Counted from the stretch's first letter, positions 18,080 to 25,126 are shown. The stretch: DNA of 64,000 bases from Prochlorococcus marinus str. MIT 9302 (GCF_000759975.1 NZ_JNAM01000010.1:186001-250000); one strand, 5' to 3'. The notes: a model not told the origin generated them from the letters alone. Numbers and translations are program-made.

Positions 18080-19129
18080 TTGAAGACTTTAACCATAATA
18101 AAACCTGATGATTGGCATTTACATTTAAGAGAAGGTCTTGTATTAAAAAATATCATTCAGTTTACTTCGGAATATTTTGGAAGAGCCATTGTCATGCCAA
18201 ATACTAAAAGTCCCATAACATCAATCAATAGCGCTATTTCTTATAGGAAATCTATTGTTGAAGCATTACCTGAAAGTTCTAATTTTGAACCATTAATGAC
18301 AATTTATCTTACAGATGAGACTGATAAAGGGCAACTAATTAATGGTTTTAAAAATAATGTTTTTTTTGCAGCAAAATTATATCCTGCTAATGCCACAACA
18401 AATTCCAGTCATGGAATTAGGAAAATAGAAAATCTATATAAGATCTTTGAATTAATGCAAGATTCTGGAATGCCTCTTTTAATTCATGGGGAAGTGACTG
18501 ATTCTGAAGTAGATGTATTCGATAGAGAAGAAGTTTTTATAGATAAAGAACTTTCTCAAATAACCAAAAGATTTCCAAAATTAAAAATCGTTCTAGAACA
18601 TATAACCACCTCTTATGCAGTGGATTTTGTTCAAGAAAATAATATTGGGGCTACTATCACTCCGCATCATTTGCATATAAATAGAAATGCAATGTTTTTT
18701 GGAGGCTTGAATAGTGATTTTTACTGCTTACCAGTTGCTAAGAGGGAAAATAATAGACTCGCTTTAAGGAGAGCGGCAACAAGTGGGGAAAAATGTTTTT
18801 TCTTGGGGACTGACTCAGCTCCACACCTTAGGAAGTGGAAGGCTTTTTGTGGATGTGCAGGCATTTTTAATTCGCCAGTAGCAATAGAAAGCTATTTAAC
18901 AGTTTTCGAAGAGGAGGATGCTCTAGATAATTTTGAAAAGTTTGCAAGTTTGAATGGCCCTAATTTTTATAATGTCCCCCCAAATAAAGAAAAATTAAAA
19001 TTAGTTTCTAGACCTAATAAAATTAAAGAATATATTGATGTTGTTGAGGAAAAAAATATTGTCGGACAAATAAAACCATTTCATGCAGGTGAAACTTTAC
19101 AATGGCAAGTAGAAGGGATAGTAAATTAA
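18080..19129 (+). CDS. pyrC: Dihydroorotase (type II, PyrC)
   Basis: This 349-residue zinc amidohydrolase closes N-carbamoyl-aspartate to dihydroorotate in pyrimidine synthesis. It has the metal-binding WHLHLREG near the N terminus, the carboxylated lysine in FFAAKLYPANATTNS, ligands in LIHGEVTD and VLEHITT, and the catalytic GTDSAPH. The start is TTG at 18080, since MKTLTIIKPDDWHLH gives the family N terminus and no ATG is in place. It is the last ordinary gene before the tRNA-Leu island; the left repeat begins 24 bases after its stop. Confidence 0.95.
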   Translation: MKTLTIIKPDDWHLHLREGLVLKNIIQFTSEYFGRAIVMPNTKSPITSINSAISYRKSIVEALPESSNFEPLMTIYLTDETDKGQLINGFKNNVFFAAKLYPANATTNSSHGIRKIENLYKIFELMQDSGMPLLIHGEVTDSEVDVFDREEVFIDKELSQITKRFPKLKIVLEHITTSYAVDFVQENNIGATITPHHLHINRNAMFFGGLNSDFYCLPVAKRENNRLALRRAATSGEKCFFLGTDSAPHLRKWKAFCGCAGIFNSPVAIESYLTVFEEEDALDNFEKFASLNGPNFYNVPPNKEKLKLVSRPNKIKEYIDVVEEKNIVGQIKPFHAGETLQWQVEGIVN

Positions 19130-19153
19130 AAAATTAGATTTAATCTGACAATT

Positions 19154-19270
19154 AAAAGTGTAAATATTCCAATTTTTCTTGGTTAAATGGGTTGCTTTCG
19201 GCTACGATTAAATAGCGCAAATTCCTTATGGGAGTGTGGCGGAATTGGTAGACGCGCCGGACTTAAAATC
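19154..19270. repeat. Left copy of tRNA-Leu flanking repeat
   Basis: 117 bases that align to 20680-20795. The first 76 bases correspond to the region upstream of tRNA-Leu and differ at about nine positions plus one inserted base. The last 41 bases match the 5' half of the tRNA without a difference. The match stops abruptly after 19270, on the 3' side of the anticodon loop. It marks the left edge of the small island. Confidence 0.9.
19230..19270 (+). pseudogene. Truncated tRNA-Leu(UAA), 5' half only
   Basis: Bases identical to positions 1-41 of the complete tRNA-Leu at 20755-20840: acceptor 5' strand GGGAGTG, D arm and the anticodon loop with TAA. After 19270 the sequence diverges. There is no 3' anticodon-stem strand, variable arm, T arm or acceptor 3' strand, so it cannot fold as a tRNA. 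It is best read as the host tRNA remnant left when an element inserted through the anticodon region. Its retained promoter-like upstream region could still be transcribed. Confidence 0.88.
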
Positions 19271-19308
19271 TAACCGATAATTAAATACACTAGCGTACAG
19301 TACTTTTA

Positions 19309-19332
19309 GGGATTGGGTAAAAACCCAGTCCC
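19309..19332 (+). terminator. Strong hairpin downstream of the truncated tRNA
   Basis: GGGATTGGGT (19309-19318) pairs with ACCCAGTCCC (19323-19332), ten pairs including one T-G wobble, around an AAAA loop. This GC-rich stem stands out in an AT-rich gap. Only scattered T residues follow, so it is an imperfect intrinsic terminator. It could end transcripts starting from the tRNA-like promoter on the left, or it could belong to the element end. Confidence 0.45.
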
Positions 19333-19372
19333 TTACTTAATTTATAACCTGTCCACATTCGTAAATTTATCC

Positions 19373-19390
19373 AACTTATATCTAGCGCGT
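19373..19390. repeat. Left short direct repeat bracketing the cargo genes
   Basis: AACTTATATCTAGCGCGT, whose last ten bases TCTAGCGCGT recur exactly at 20657-20666 in the same orientation, with a similar AACTT..ATA flank. It ends two bases before the stop codon of the first cargo gene. GCGCG-containing words are uncommon in DNA this AT-rich, so chance is unlikely though not excluded. Confidence 0.6.
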
Positions 19391-19391
19391 T

Positions 19392-19991
19392 TTATTGGCA
19401 TACTTTACGGTTCTTCCAGACGGGAGAATTACAATTGATATTGCCTTTCATTCCTTTTCCGGTTGTTTTTATAGACCAATCTTTTATTGGTGGATTTTCA
19501 TATGGATTTAACCCTTTATCTCTACCGTGAGTATCCTGTGGACCCTGGCTATTTGGGTATCGATAATTTGGAACAGGAAGAGCAATCTGCTTTTTCCACC
19601 TGATTAATGCTTTTGCAAAATCTCTATGAGCCTTCTCATTCGTAAAAATAAATAAAGCCTCTCTTATTTCTCCATTCAGAGATTTATAAGTTAAATAACT
19701 ATAGTGATCAACGGAACTATTAAGGAATTTAAAAGGATCTCCATCATTATCGTATCGATAACGGATGTATTGTGAAGATTCAATTCCACCTTGACCTTCA
19801 ACCCACATTGCAGGTCCTTGGAAACGTATTCGACATTTATTCTTCATTGATCTGCACCAACCATCGTGGTAACTTTTTGGACTGTTTTGAAATGTCCCAA
19901 TAGGAAAATCAGCATCTCCAAAATCTGCCTTCACTTCATAAAAACAAGAAATTAAGAAGGATAAAAATAATATCTTTATATATTTTTTCAA
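19392..19991 (-). CDS. Exported hypothetical protein, tRNA-Leu island cargo
   Basis: I do not recognise a named family. From the TTG at 19991 it has 199 residues and opens with a good signal peptide (KKYIKILFLSFLISCFYEVKA). The mature part has paired cysteines (GWCRSMKNKCRIRF and, at the end, INCNSPVWKNRKVC), suggesting disulfides outside the cytoplasm, and a Gly/Trp/Gln-rich GPAMWVEGQGGIESSQYIRYRYDNDGD segment (given as landmark). A TTG at 20018 is an alternative start but would overlap the upstream gene by 23 bases; from 19991 the gap is 4 bases. It sits inside the island and is probably co-transcribed with the next gene. Confidence 0.8.
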   Translation of the reverse strand: MKKYIKILFLSFLISCFYEVKADFGDADFPIGTFQNSPKSYHDGWCRSMKNKCRIRFQGPAMWVEGQGGIESSQYIRYRYDNDGDPFKFLNSSVDHYSYLTYKSLNGEIREALFIFTNEKAHRDFAKALIRWKKQIALPVPNYRYPNSQGPQDTHGRDKGLNPYENPPIKDWSIKTTGKGMKGNINCNSPVWKNRKVCQ

Positions 19992-19995
19992 TTTT

Positions 19996-20490
19996 TTACC
20001 TACTCTCCAAACATTCAAACCCTTTGTATTTTAAGTGAAATCTTGCTCTCTGACTCGACATCCAAAGAACTCCTTGTTCTTCACATTGATCAAGATCTTT
20101 CATCGGAATAACTGATGATGAAGATCCATTTACATAGCCAGTGAGAATCATATGAGCACTACCCTGACTTATACCACCAGCCTCTTTTAAAACTTTTAGA
20201 CTTTCAGACTTTGATTTTTCTAATTGATTTAAAGCAAAGTTAGTTTGATTTCTATAATCTTGAAGCGAAGAACTTTTCAACTTATTTAATTCACTTAATA
20301 TTTCTTCCTTAGCAGTTTTAATTTCATTAAGAGACTCTTTTCTTACTTTTTTTAATTCAATTAAAGTTTTTGAAATTTCAATTTCAGAATTATTGCTTTT
20401 CTTAGTTGTATTTAATATTTGAGTAGTTGATAAGGCTAGTATCCCTATGGTACTTATTGTTGCTAGAGATTTATAAAACAGATTATTCAT
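19996..20490 (-). CDS. Membrane-anchored coiled-coil protein, tRNA-Leu island cargo
   Basis: No recognised family. The 164 residues comprise one N-terminal hydrophobic segment (about 8-27, LATISTIGILALSTTQIL), a charged heptad-like stretch (about 36-105, rich in K, E, S and L) that should form a coiled coil, and a C-terminal domain of about 55 residues. That domain has the two-cysteine pattern IPMKDLDQCEEQG ... KGFECLESR. The layout suggests a signal anchor with the coiled coil and small domain outside the plasma membrane. It starts at ATG 20488-20490 and is the first gene of the two-gene cargo unit. Confidence 0.8.
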   Translation of the reverse strand: MNNLFYKSLATISTIGILALSTTQILNTTKKSNNSEIEISKTLIELKKVRKESLNEIKTAKEEILSELNKLKSSSLQDYRNQTNFALNQLEKSKSESLKVLKEAGGISQGSAHMILTGYVNGSSSSVIPMKDLDQCEEQGVLWMSSQRARFHLKYKGFECLESR

Positions 20491-20646
20491 TCTTGAAACT
20501 TTTACTTTTTTAAAATAATAATATTATTAAGTTTGGTTGTCTTTGATTATTTAAAAGACTTAAAAGTAATTCCTAAGTAAAACGTTTTAACTAATTGATA
20601 GGAATTTTATAACTAATAAAATAGATCTTTCAATTTGATTAGAAAT

Positions 20647-20666
20647 AACTTGATAATCTAGCGCGT
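20647..20666. repeat. Right short direct repeat bracketing the cargo genes
   Basis: AACTTGATAATCTAGCGCGT shares its last ten bases with 19381-19390 and has a related flank. It lies 13 bases before the right copy of the tRNA-Leu repeat. Together the two short repeats enclose both cargo genes and their upstream region. Confidence 0.6.
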
Positions 20667-20679
20667 CCATTAAATCCAC

Positions 20680-20795
20680 AAAAGTGTAAATATTGGGATA
20701 TTTTTTGGTTAAATGGGTTACTTTCAGCTACGATTAGAAAGCGCAAATTCCTTTGGGAGTGTGGCGGAATTGGTAGACGCGCCGGACTTAAAATC
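20680..20795. repeat. Right copy of tRNA-Leu flanking repeat
   Basis: 116 bases aligning to 19154-19270. They contain the upstream region of the intact tRNA gene and its first 41 bases. Divergence from the left copy is confined to the upstream part (about nine substitutions and one indel in 76 bases), while the tRNA part is identical. The upstream part is expected to carry the working tRNA promoter. Confidence 0.9.
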
Positions 20796-20840
20796 CGTCG
20801 AGCGATTTAGCTCGTGGGGGTTCAAGTCCCCCCACTCCCA
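20755..20840 (+). tRNA. trnL: tRNA-Leu (anticodon UAA)
   Basis: An 86-base class II tRNA. The acceptor stem GGGAGTG pairs with CACTCCC at 20833-20839, followed by discriminator A. It has a D arm with GGCGGAATTGGTAGACG, an anticodon loop CTTAAAA (20787-20793) with anticodon TAA, a long variable arm GTCGAGCGATTTAGCTCG, and a T arm GGGGGTTCAAGTCCCCC. CCA is not fully encoded. No group I intron interrupts the anticodon loop, unlike tRNA-Leu(UAA) of many cyanobacteria. This is the functional copy at the right edge of the island. Confidence 0.97.
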
Positions 20841-20918
20841 TTATTTAATTAATTATTTTTAGTTCTGACGATGACTTTCAATAATTGTTATGTTTTAACT
20901 AAGCAACCATAAATCAAA

Positions 20919-21152
20919 ATGGAAAGTTTTTTCAATAATTCATTCGCTACTTTAATTGCTTATATTGCTGTTATTTCCATATATTTATTGGTTATTCCAT
21001 TATTATTATTTTACTGGATGAATAATAGATGGAATGTTATGGGCAAATTTGAAAGATTAGGAATTTATGGACTTGTATTTCTGTTCTTCCCAGGTTTAAT
21101 TTTATTTTCCCCATTTTTAAATCTTAGATTAAAAGGAAGTGGTAAAGGGTAA
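20919..21152 (+). CDS. ndhL: NAD(P)H-quinone oxidoreductase subunit L
   Basis: A 77-residue membrane subunit of the cyanobacterial NDH-1 complex, which carries out cyclic and respiratory electron flow and supports CO2 uptake. Two hydrophobic helices (about 9-33 and 47-67) flank the motif [17 protein letters not shown], characteristic of NdhL. It is followed by a DUF3007 gene four bases later and then trpA, a linkage I associate with many cyanobacteria. Confidence 0.93.
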   Translation: MESFFNNSFATLIAYIAVISIYLLVIPLLLFYWMNNRWNVMGKFERLGIYGLVFLFFPGLILFSPFLNLRLKGSGKG

Positions 21153-21156
21153 ATAA

Positions 21157-21477
21157 TTGACTAAAGGTAAAGTTATACAAATAGGTATATTTGTCTCATT
21201 AATAGGATTAATTAGTTATAAATTTGCACCGCAATTTGGTATTGATAATTTTACAGCCTCAACCATCTCAAGTTGCATCTTAATTCTGATTGTTATTACT
21301 TGGGTAACATCTTATGTTTATCGAGTTGTAAATGGGAAAATGACATTTATGGAACAAAGGAAACGTTATAGAAAAGAGTACGAAAAAGTTGTTAATGATA
21401 AACTAGAAACTAAATTCAATTCATTGTCAAAGGAAGAGCAGGAAAAACTAATGGAAGATTTGGAAAAAAATCCATAA
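21157..21477 (+). CDS. DUF3007 family membrane protein
   Basis: A 106-residue protein with two N-terminal membrane helices (about 6-22 and 33-57) and a charged C-terminal tail (QRKRYRKEYEKVVNDKLETKF ... EEQEKLMEDLEKNP, landmark only). The pattern and position after ndhL match the cyanobacterial/plastid DUF3007 family, whose molecular function is not established. It starts with TTG at 21157 behind a purine-rich GGTAAAGGG. Linkage to ndhL hints at a thylakoid or NDH-1-related role, which is inference. Confidence 0.82.
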   Translation: MTKGKVIQIGIFVSLIGLISYKFAPQFGIDNFTASTISSCILILIVITWVTSYVYRVVNGKMTFMEQRKRYRKEYEKVVNDKLETKFNSLSKEEQEKLMEDLEKNP

Positions 21478-21505
21478 GTTTTTCATAGGAAAGAATCTTA
21501 AATTC

Positions 21506-22342
21506 ATGCGAGATAACAAAATGCAAATTACTAAAAATGAATCTTCATCAAAGGTAGATGAGAAGTTTGATGAGTTAAAAAATAAAAAAAAATTAGCTTT
21601 GATGCCTTTCATAATGGCTGGGGATCCCAATATTGAAATAACCTCTGAGATCTTATTGAAGTTACAAGAAAATGGCGCTGATCTTATTGAATTAGGTATC
21701 CCATATAGTGATCCACTTGCAGATGGACCTGTCATACAAGTGGCGGCATCTCGCGCCTTGAAGTCAGGTACTACCCCAAGAAAAGTAATTACACTTTTAG
21801 AGTCTTTAAAAGAAAAATTAAATATTCCCATCATACTTTTTTCTTACTTAAATCCTTTACTATGTTTTGGCTTTGAACATTTTTGTGAGATGGCATCTAA
21901 TGCTGGAGTATCAGGACTAATAATTCCTGATCTCCCTTTAGAGGAAGCTTATAAATTTTCTAAAATAGTTAGTAATCATTCTATGGACTTGATTTTATTG
22001 GTTGCTCCAACTACTCCTTTTGAGAGAATGAAACAAATATCAAATCATACAAAAGGCTTTACTTATTTAGTAAGCGTTACAGGTGTCACTGGTGAAAGAA
22101 ACAAGATGGAAAATAGAGTAGAAAATCTTATTGGTAAATTAAAAGAAATAAATAATAATCCAATTGCTGTAGGTTTTGGGATATCCACCCCTGAACATGT
22201 CAATAAAGTTCGTGAGTGGGGAGCAGATGGAGTAATTATTGGCAGCGCATTTGTAAAACGAATTTCCAGTTCAAATGAGAAAGATGTTGTTGATCTTGTT
22301 TCTGAATTTTGTAAAGAAATGCGTATCTCAGCTGATAAATAA
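21506..22342 (+). CDS. trpA: Tryptophan synthase alpha subunit
   Basis: A 278-residue TIM-barrel enzyme that cleaves indole-3-glycerol phosphate to indole, passed to TrpB. The catalytic residues are E62 in LIELGIPYSDPLADGP and D73, and the phosphate-binding loops include SVTGVTGER and GFGISTPEHV with DGVIIGSAFV. The N terminus carries about 15 residues more than usual before KKLALMPFIMAGDP; an internal ATG at residue 6 could also serve. trpB is not in the window. Confidence 0.96.
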   Translation: MRDNKMQITKNESSSKVDEKFDELKNKKKLALMPFIMAGDPNIEITSEILLKLQENGADLIELGIPYSDPLADGPVIQVAASRALKSGTTPRKVITLLESLKEKLNIPIILFSYLNPLLCFGFEHFCEMASNAGVSGLIIPDLPLEEAYKFSKIVSNHSMDLILLVAPTTPFERMKQISNHTKGFTYLVSVTGVTGERNKMENRVENLIGKLKEINNNPIAVGFGISTPEHVNKVREWGADGVIIGSAFVKRISSSNEKDVVDLVSEFCKEMRISADK

Positions 22343-22431
22343 ATATAAATTTAAACTCTAAATATTGGGTTTTATGTAAAAATTTTTGAATTGAGGGTTT
22401 AAAATATTATCTTTAATCTATTGATGAATAT

Positions 22432-22782
22432 CTAAGAATCTTCAGTTGGTGTTAATCTGATTTGTTTTTTTGATAACTTTATGTTGTACTCATCTCCAGG
22501 TTTTAAATCTAAAAGAGCAGTATAGGCTTTCCCAATCAAAAGATTACCGTTACCTTGAACCGTAGCTACGTAACTTAATTTTCTTCCGCCTTTACCAACA
22601 ACACTATTCCCACCCATTTTCATCCCTTTAGCTTCAAGAAGTGCTTTATAGTAAGCAGTATAATTTAAGCGAGGCTCCCCATTTTTTTTTGTGGAAACGT
22701 ATCCACAAGCACGACATTGCTCTGAATCGCTCAGCCCTTCAACTTCTTTGAATTTTGCCAGAAGATCACTACCAGTGAGCAT
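22432..22782 (-). CDS. cyAbrB-type transcriptional regulator
   Basis: A 116-residue AbrB-like DNA-binding protein of the cyanobacterial type, where the AbrB domain is at the C terminus (LSYVATVQGNGNLLIGKAYTALLDLKPGDEY, landmark). The N-terminal region TGSDLLAKFKEVEGLSDSEQCRACGYVSTKKNGE is characteristic of cyAbrB. In other cyanobacteria these proteins coordinate carbon and nitrogen gene expression. It is convergent with trpA and divergent from the YciI-like gene. Confidence 0.9.
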   Translation of the reverse strand: MLTGSDLLAKFKEVEGLSDSEQCRACGYVSTKKNGEPRLNYTAYYKALLEAKGMKMGGNSVVGKGGRKLSYVATVQGNGNLLIGKAYTALLDLKPGDEYNIKLSKKQIRLTPTEDS

Positions 22783-22880
22783 AATTAATTAAAAGAAAGT
22801 TCTTCTTAAATAAGATAGCAATTTGTGTGTAATATATGCAATTATTTAGTATGTATTTATTCTATTATTTATCTTTAAAA

Positions 22881-23150
22881 ATGGAAAAGTTCGTAGTTTT
22901 TGGAAAGTACTGTGAAGATGCAATTATAAAAAGGGGACCATTTCGTGAACAACATCTTAATAGACTTAAAAACTTAAAAGATCGCAATATTCTAGTTACT
23001 TTAGGACCAACAAAATGTAATAAATATTTGTTTGGAGTTTTTAATGCTGAAAATGAAAATCAATTAAGAGATTTGATTGAGGAAGATATATATTGGGAAA
23101 AAGGTATATGGATTAATTATGATATTTATCCTTGGGTGCAGGCTTTTTAA
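22881..23150 (+). CDS. YciI-like protein
   Basis: An 89-residue protein with a YCII-related fold: MEKFVVFGKYCEDAIIKRGPFREQHLNRLKNL, a GPTKCNKYLFGVFNAE strand pair and the C-terminal IWINYDIYPWVQAF. I chose ATG 22881 because the longer frame from 22836 adds a hydrophobic, unrelated extension. YciI-like proteins are small dimeric ferredoxin-like folds with largely unknown reactions, sometimes acting on small toxic molecules. The 230 bases after it hold no gene that I can see. Confidence 0.8.
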   Translation: MEKFVVFGKYCEDAIIKRGPFREQHLNRLKNLKDRNILVTLGPTKCNKYLFGVFNAENENQLRDLIEEDIYWEKGIWINYDIYPWVQAF

Positions 23151-23382
23151 ATAGAATTCATAATATTTTTTAGTAATTTATATTATTTATTAAGGTAATA
23201 TTTATTTAAAAGAAAATACTTAAAAATATTTTGATAAATAATTTAATTTATGATTATGTATAAAAATTATTGCGATATTTATTAATTAATAGGTTAGCTT
23301 TTTAAGAGTGATATATTAATTTTAAATCTCTTTATTAAGTTTGAAGATTATTTCTAGTAAAAATATAATGTTCTGAAAACAT

Positions 23383-23703
23383 TTATTTACTAGTGTCTTG
23401 ATTTATCTGTTTTACTAAAGAGTCTATATCTAATTGATTATATGGTGGTGCTTGTTTAGTCTCTTGATAATCATTTTTGATATTGTTTAACCAATTTTGT
23501 TCGATTTTTATGAGATTTTTTGCAATGTTGAAAATACCTCCTTTTTTATATAATTCTTTGATTTTTAGAATAATCTCAGATGTTCTACTCGACTTAATAT
23601 TTAATTCGTAGGCTAAATCTTTTTGAGTTAGTCCATGAGATTTCAACCAATCCTTAATGAAGGAGATTAGTTCTTTTTCTTCTTGTTGAGATAATTTACT
23701 CAT
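23383..23703 (-). CDS. Small helix-turn-helix-like hypothetical protein
   Basis: 106 residues with no firm family. Residues about 15-50 (SFIKDWLKSHGLTQKDLAYELNIKSSRTSEIILKIKELY, landmark) have the rhythm of a lambda-repressor-type HTH: LTQKDLAYELNI as the first two helices and SSRTSEIILKI as the recognition helix. The C terminus is polar. Its ATG overlaps the TGA of the upstream DUF1232 gene (ATGA, 23700-23703), so translation is coupled. It could be a regulator of its partner or an uncharacterised DNA-binding protein. Confidence 0.75.
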   Translation of the reverse strand: MSKLSQQEEKELISFIKDWLKSHGLTQKDLAYELNIKSSRTSEIILKIKELYKKGGIFNIAKNLIKIEQNWLNNIKNDYQETKQAPPYNQLDIDSLVKQINQDTSK

Positions 23704-24071
23704 TTAAAAAAGGGGAATAGCTTATTAAGTTTATTTTCTGCTCTAGCACGAATTGAAGGAGTCATATATTTACTCCATATGCTAAGTACTGCTGTAAGGG
23801 CCACAAAATCATCACTAAAACCAACTAATGGCATAAAGTCAGGGAAAAGGTCAAATGGCATAATTAAATATGCTAGTGCAGCCATCAAAGAAACTCTTAC
23901 TTGTGCTGGAGTATAAGGATCTATAGCCATCTCCAAAACTTCTAAGGCAGGCTTGGCAATTGTTCTTCCTGCTTTTATAAGAATTTTTATAATAATATTC
24001 TCATCTAATGTTGAACTTTCTAAAACTTCAGCATCATATATTTTTTCTTGGTTGCTGTAATTCTCTTTCAT
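23700..24071 (-). CDS. DUF1232 (YkvA-like) membrane protein
   Basis: 123 residues with the DUF1232 core AALAYLIMPFDLFPDFMPLVGFSDDFVALTAV (landmark), in which the DLFPDFMPLVGFSDD signature is clear. One or two hydrophobic segments suggest membrane association. The function of the family is unknown. It starts at ATG 24069-24071, 39 bases downstream of the sigma factor gene on the same strand, and overlaps the following HTH-like gene by 4 bases. The three genes could form one transcription unit. Confidence 0.85.
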   Translation of the reverse strand: MKENYSNQEKIYDAEVLESSTLDENIIIKILIKAGRTIAKPALEVLEMAIDPYTPAQVRVSLMAALAYLIMPFDLFPDFMPLVGFSDDFVALTAVLSIWSKYMTPSIRARAENKLNKLFPFFK

Positions 24072-24110
24072 CTCGATAAACGAAATTTGAAATGTTTAGG
24101 CTGTAAAATT

Positions 24111-25034
24111 TTAGCTAATACTATCAACCAATCCATTTTGTATTCCCGCCTTTCTTAGCTTTCTTAAGGCACGTTGAACGACTTGTCGGCAATATTCCCT
24201 ACTACAACTCATATGTCTTGCGACTTCAGCTAAAGTTCTCCACTCATTAGAACCGTCTAAACCAAATCTAAGGCTTACTATCTTTCTTTCTTTTTCAGTT
24301 AAATTTGCTTTATCTAATAACTTCCAAGCAGAGTCTGTCCTTTCGGCTAATTCAGCTAACTCCATTGGAGGAGTTTGATCACTTGGAAGAATATCAACCA
24401 ACTCAGAGGGATCTGACTTTGATTTAACAGTACCTTGCAAACTAACAGTAATACTTCTCAACTCGCAAGAGAGAAGTTCATCAATTTCCTCCCTAGATAT
24501 TTTCATTTCTTCAGCTAGCTCATTACTATTGGGTGGAATACCTTTAAGCTGCATAAGCTTGGATTTTGCCGATCTTAATTTCGTGAGCTTTTCATTGATA
24601 TTAACTGGTATCCTTATAGTCCTACTTTGAGTTGATAATGCTCTATTTAAGCCTTGCCTGATCCACCAATAAGCATAGGTGGAAAATCTGTGCCCCCTAG
24701 ATGGATCATATTTTTCGACAGCCCTTGTTAGACCTAATGTCCCCTCCTGAATTAAGTCAAGTAATTCTAGTCCTTTTCCTTGGTATCTCTTAGCAAGGTT
24801 TACAACTAATCTTAGGTTGGCTGTTATCATCTCATTTTTAGCTTTCTCACCAATTTTTATCTTTTTTCTTTCAGCTTCTGAATATTCACAAGCAGGCCCT
24901 TTGCCACCTGCCTCTTGACATCTATTAACAAGCACAACCATTTCTTGGACTTTTCTGCCCATAGTGAGTTCTCTTTCGGGAGTCAAAAGTTGATGACGCC
25001 CTATTTCACCAAGAAAATCGCTTAATGAACTCAC
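24111..25034 (-). CDS. RNA polymerase sigma factor, group 2 (RpoD-like)
   Basis: A 307-residue sigma-70 family protein. Region 1.2 is SDFLGEIGRHQLLTPERELTMGRKVQ. A short insertion follows (CQEAGGKGPACEYSEAERKK), then region 2 with ANLRLVVNLAKRYQGKGLELLDLIQEGTLGL and the -10 recognition helix YAYWWIRQGLNRAL, region 3 and region 4 ending in the HTH LAEVARHMSCSREYCRQVVQRALRKLR (landmarks). It lacks the long N-terminal region of the primary sigma factor. It likely directs a subset of light, stress or circadian promoters; which one cannot be told from this sequence. Confidence 0.92.
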   Translation of the reverse strand: MSSLSDFLGEIGRHQLLTPERELTMGRKVQEMVVLVNRCQEAGGKGPACEYSEAERKKIKIGEKAKNEMITANLRLVVNLAKRYQGKGLELLDLIQEGTLGLTRAVEKYDPSRGHRFSTYAYWWIRQGLNRALSTQSRTIRIPVNINEKLTKLRSAKSKLMQLKGIPPNSNELAEEMKISREEIDELLSCELRSITVSLQGTVKSKSDPSELVDILPSDQTPPMELAELAERTDSAWKLLDKANLTEKERKIVSLRFGLDGSNEWRTLAEVARHMSCSREYCRQVVQRALRKLRKAGIQNGLVDSIS

Positions 25035-25093
25035 GATTTACCTCATTGTTGATATATTTAACTTATAGTCAATTCGGTAATAAGCCATACATG

Positions 25094-25126
25094 TAATAAT
25101 TAATTAATAATTAATTAATAATTATT
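25094..25126. repeat. Three tandem 11-bp AT repeats upstream of the sigma factor gene
   Basis: The unit TAATAATTAAT occurs at 25094-25104 and 25105-25115 exactly and at 25116-25126 with one change. It lies 60-92 bases upstream of the minus-strand sigma gene start, in the gap after hisIE. An 11-bp period puts the A/T tracts on the same helical face, so bending or a nucleoid-protein/regulator site is possible; low-complexity drift is the alternative. Confidence 0.5.

Noticed and set aside
19271-20754. A complete integrative element with its own integrase
   Set aside because: No open frame with recombinase, transposase or helicase features occurs between the repeats; only two small exported-type proteins are present.
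19230-20840. A split tRNA-Leu(UAA) gene with a group I intron, as in many cyanobacteria
   Set aside because: The match with the intact copy continues past the anticodon into the loop's 3' side, no 3' exon follows the left half before the full second copy, and the intervening DNA encodes two minus-strand proteins and lacks recognisable intron core elements.
22836-22880. N-terminal extension of the YciI-like protein from the first ATG
   Set aside because: The extra 15 residues are hydrophobic and low-complexity and precede the normal family start MEKFVVFGKY; the downstream ATG fits the fold.
23151-23382. CRISPR-like or tandem repeat structure in the AT-rich gap
   Set aside because: The 232 bases are AT-rich without repeated units of consistent length and spacing; I see no gene or array in it.
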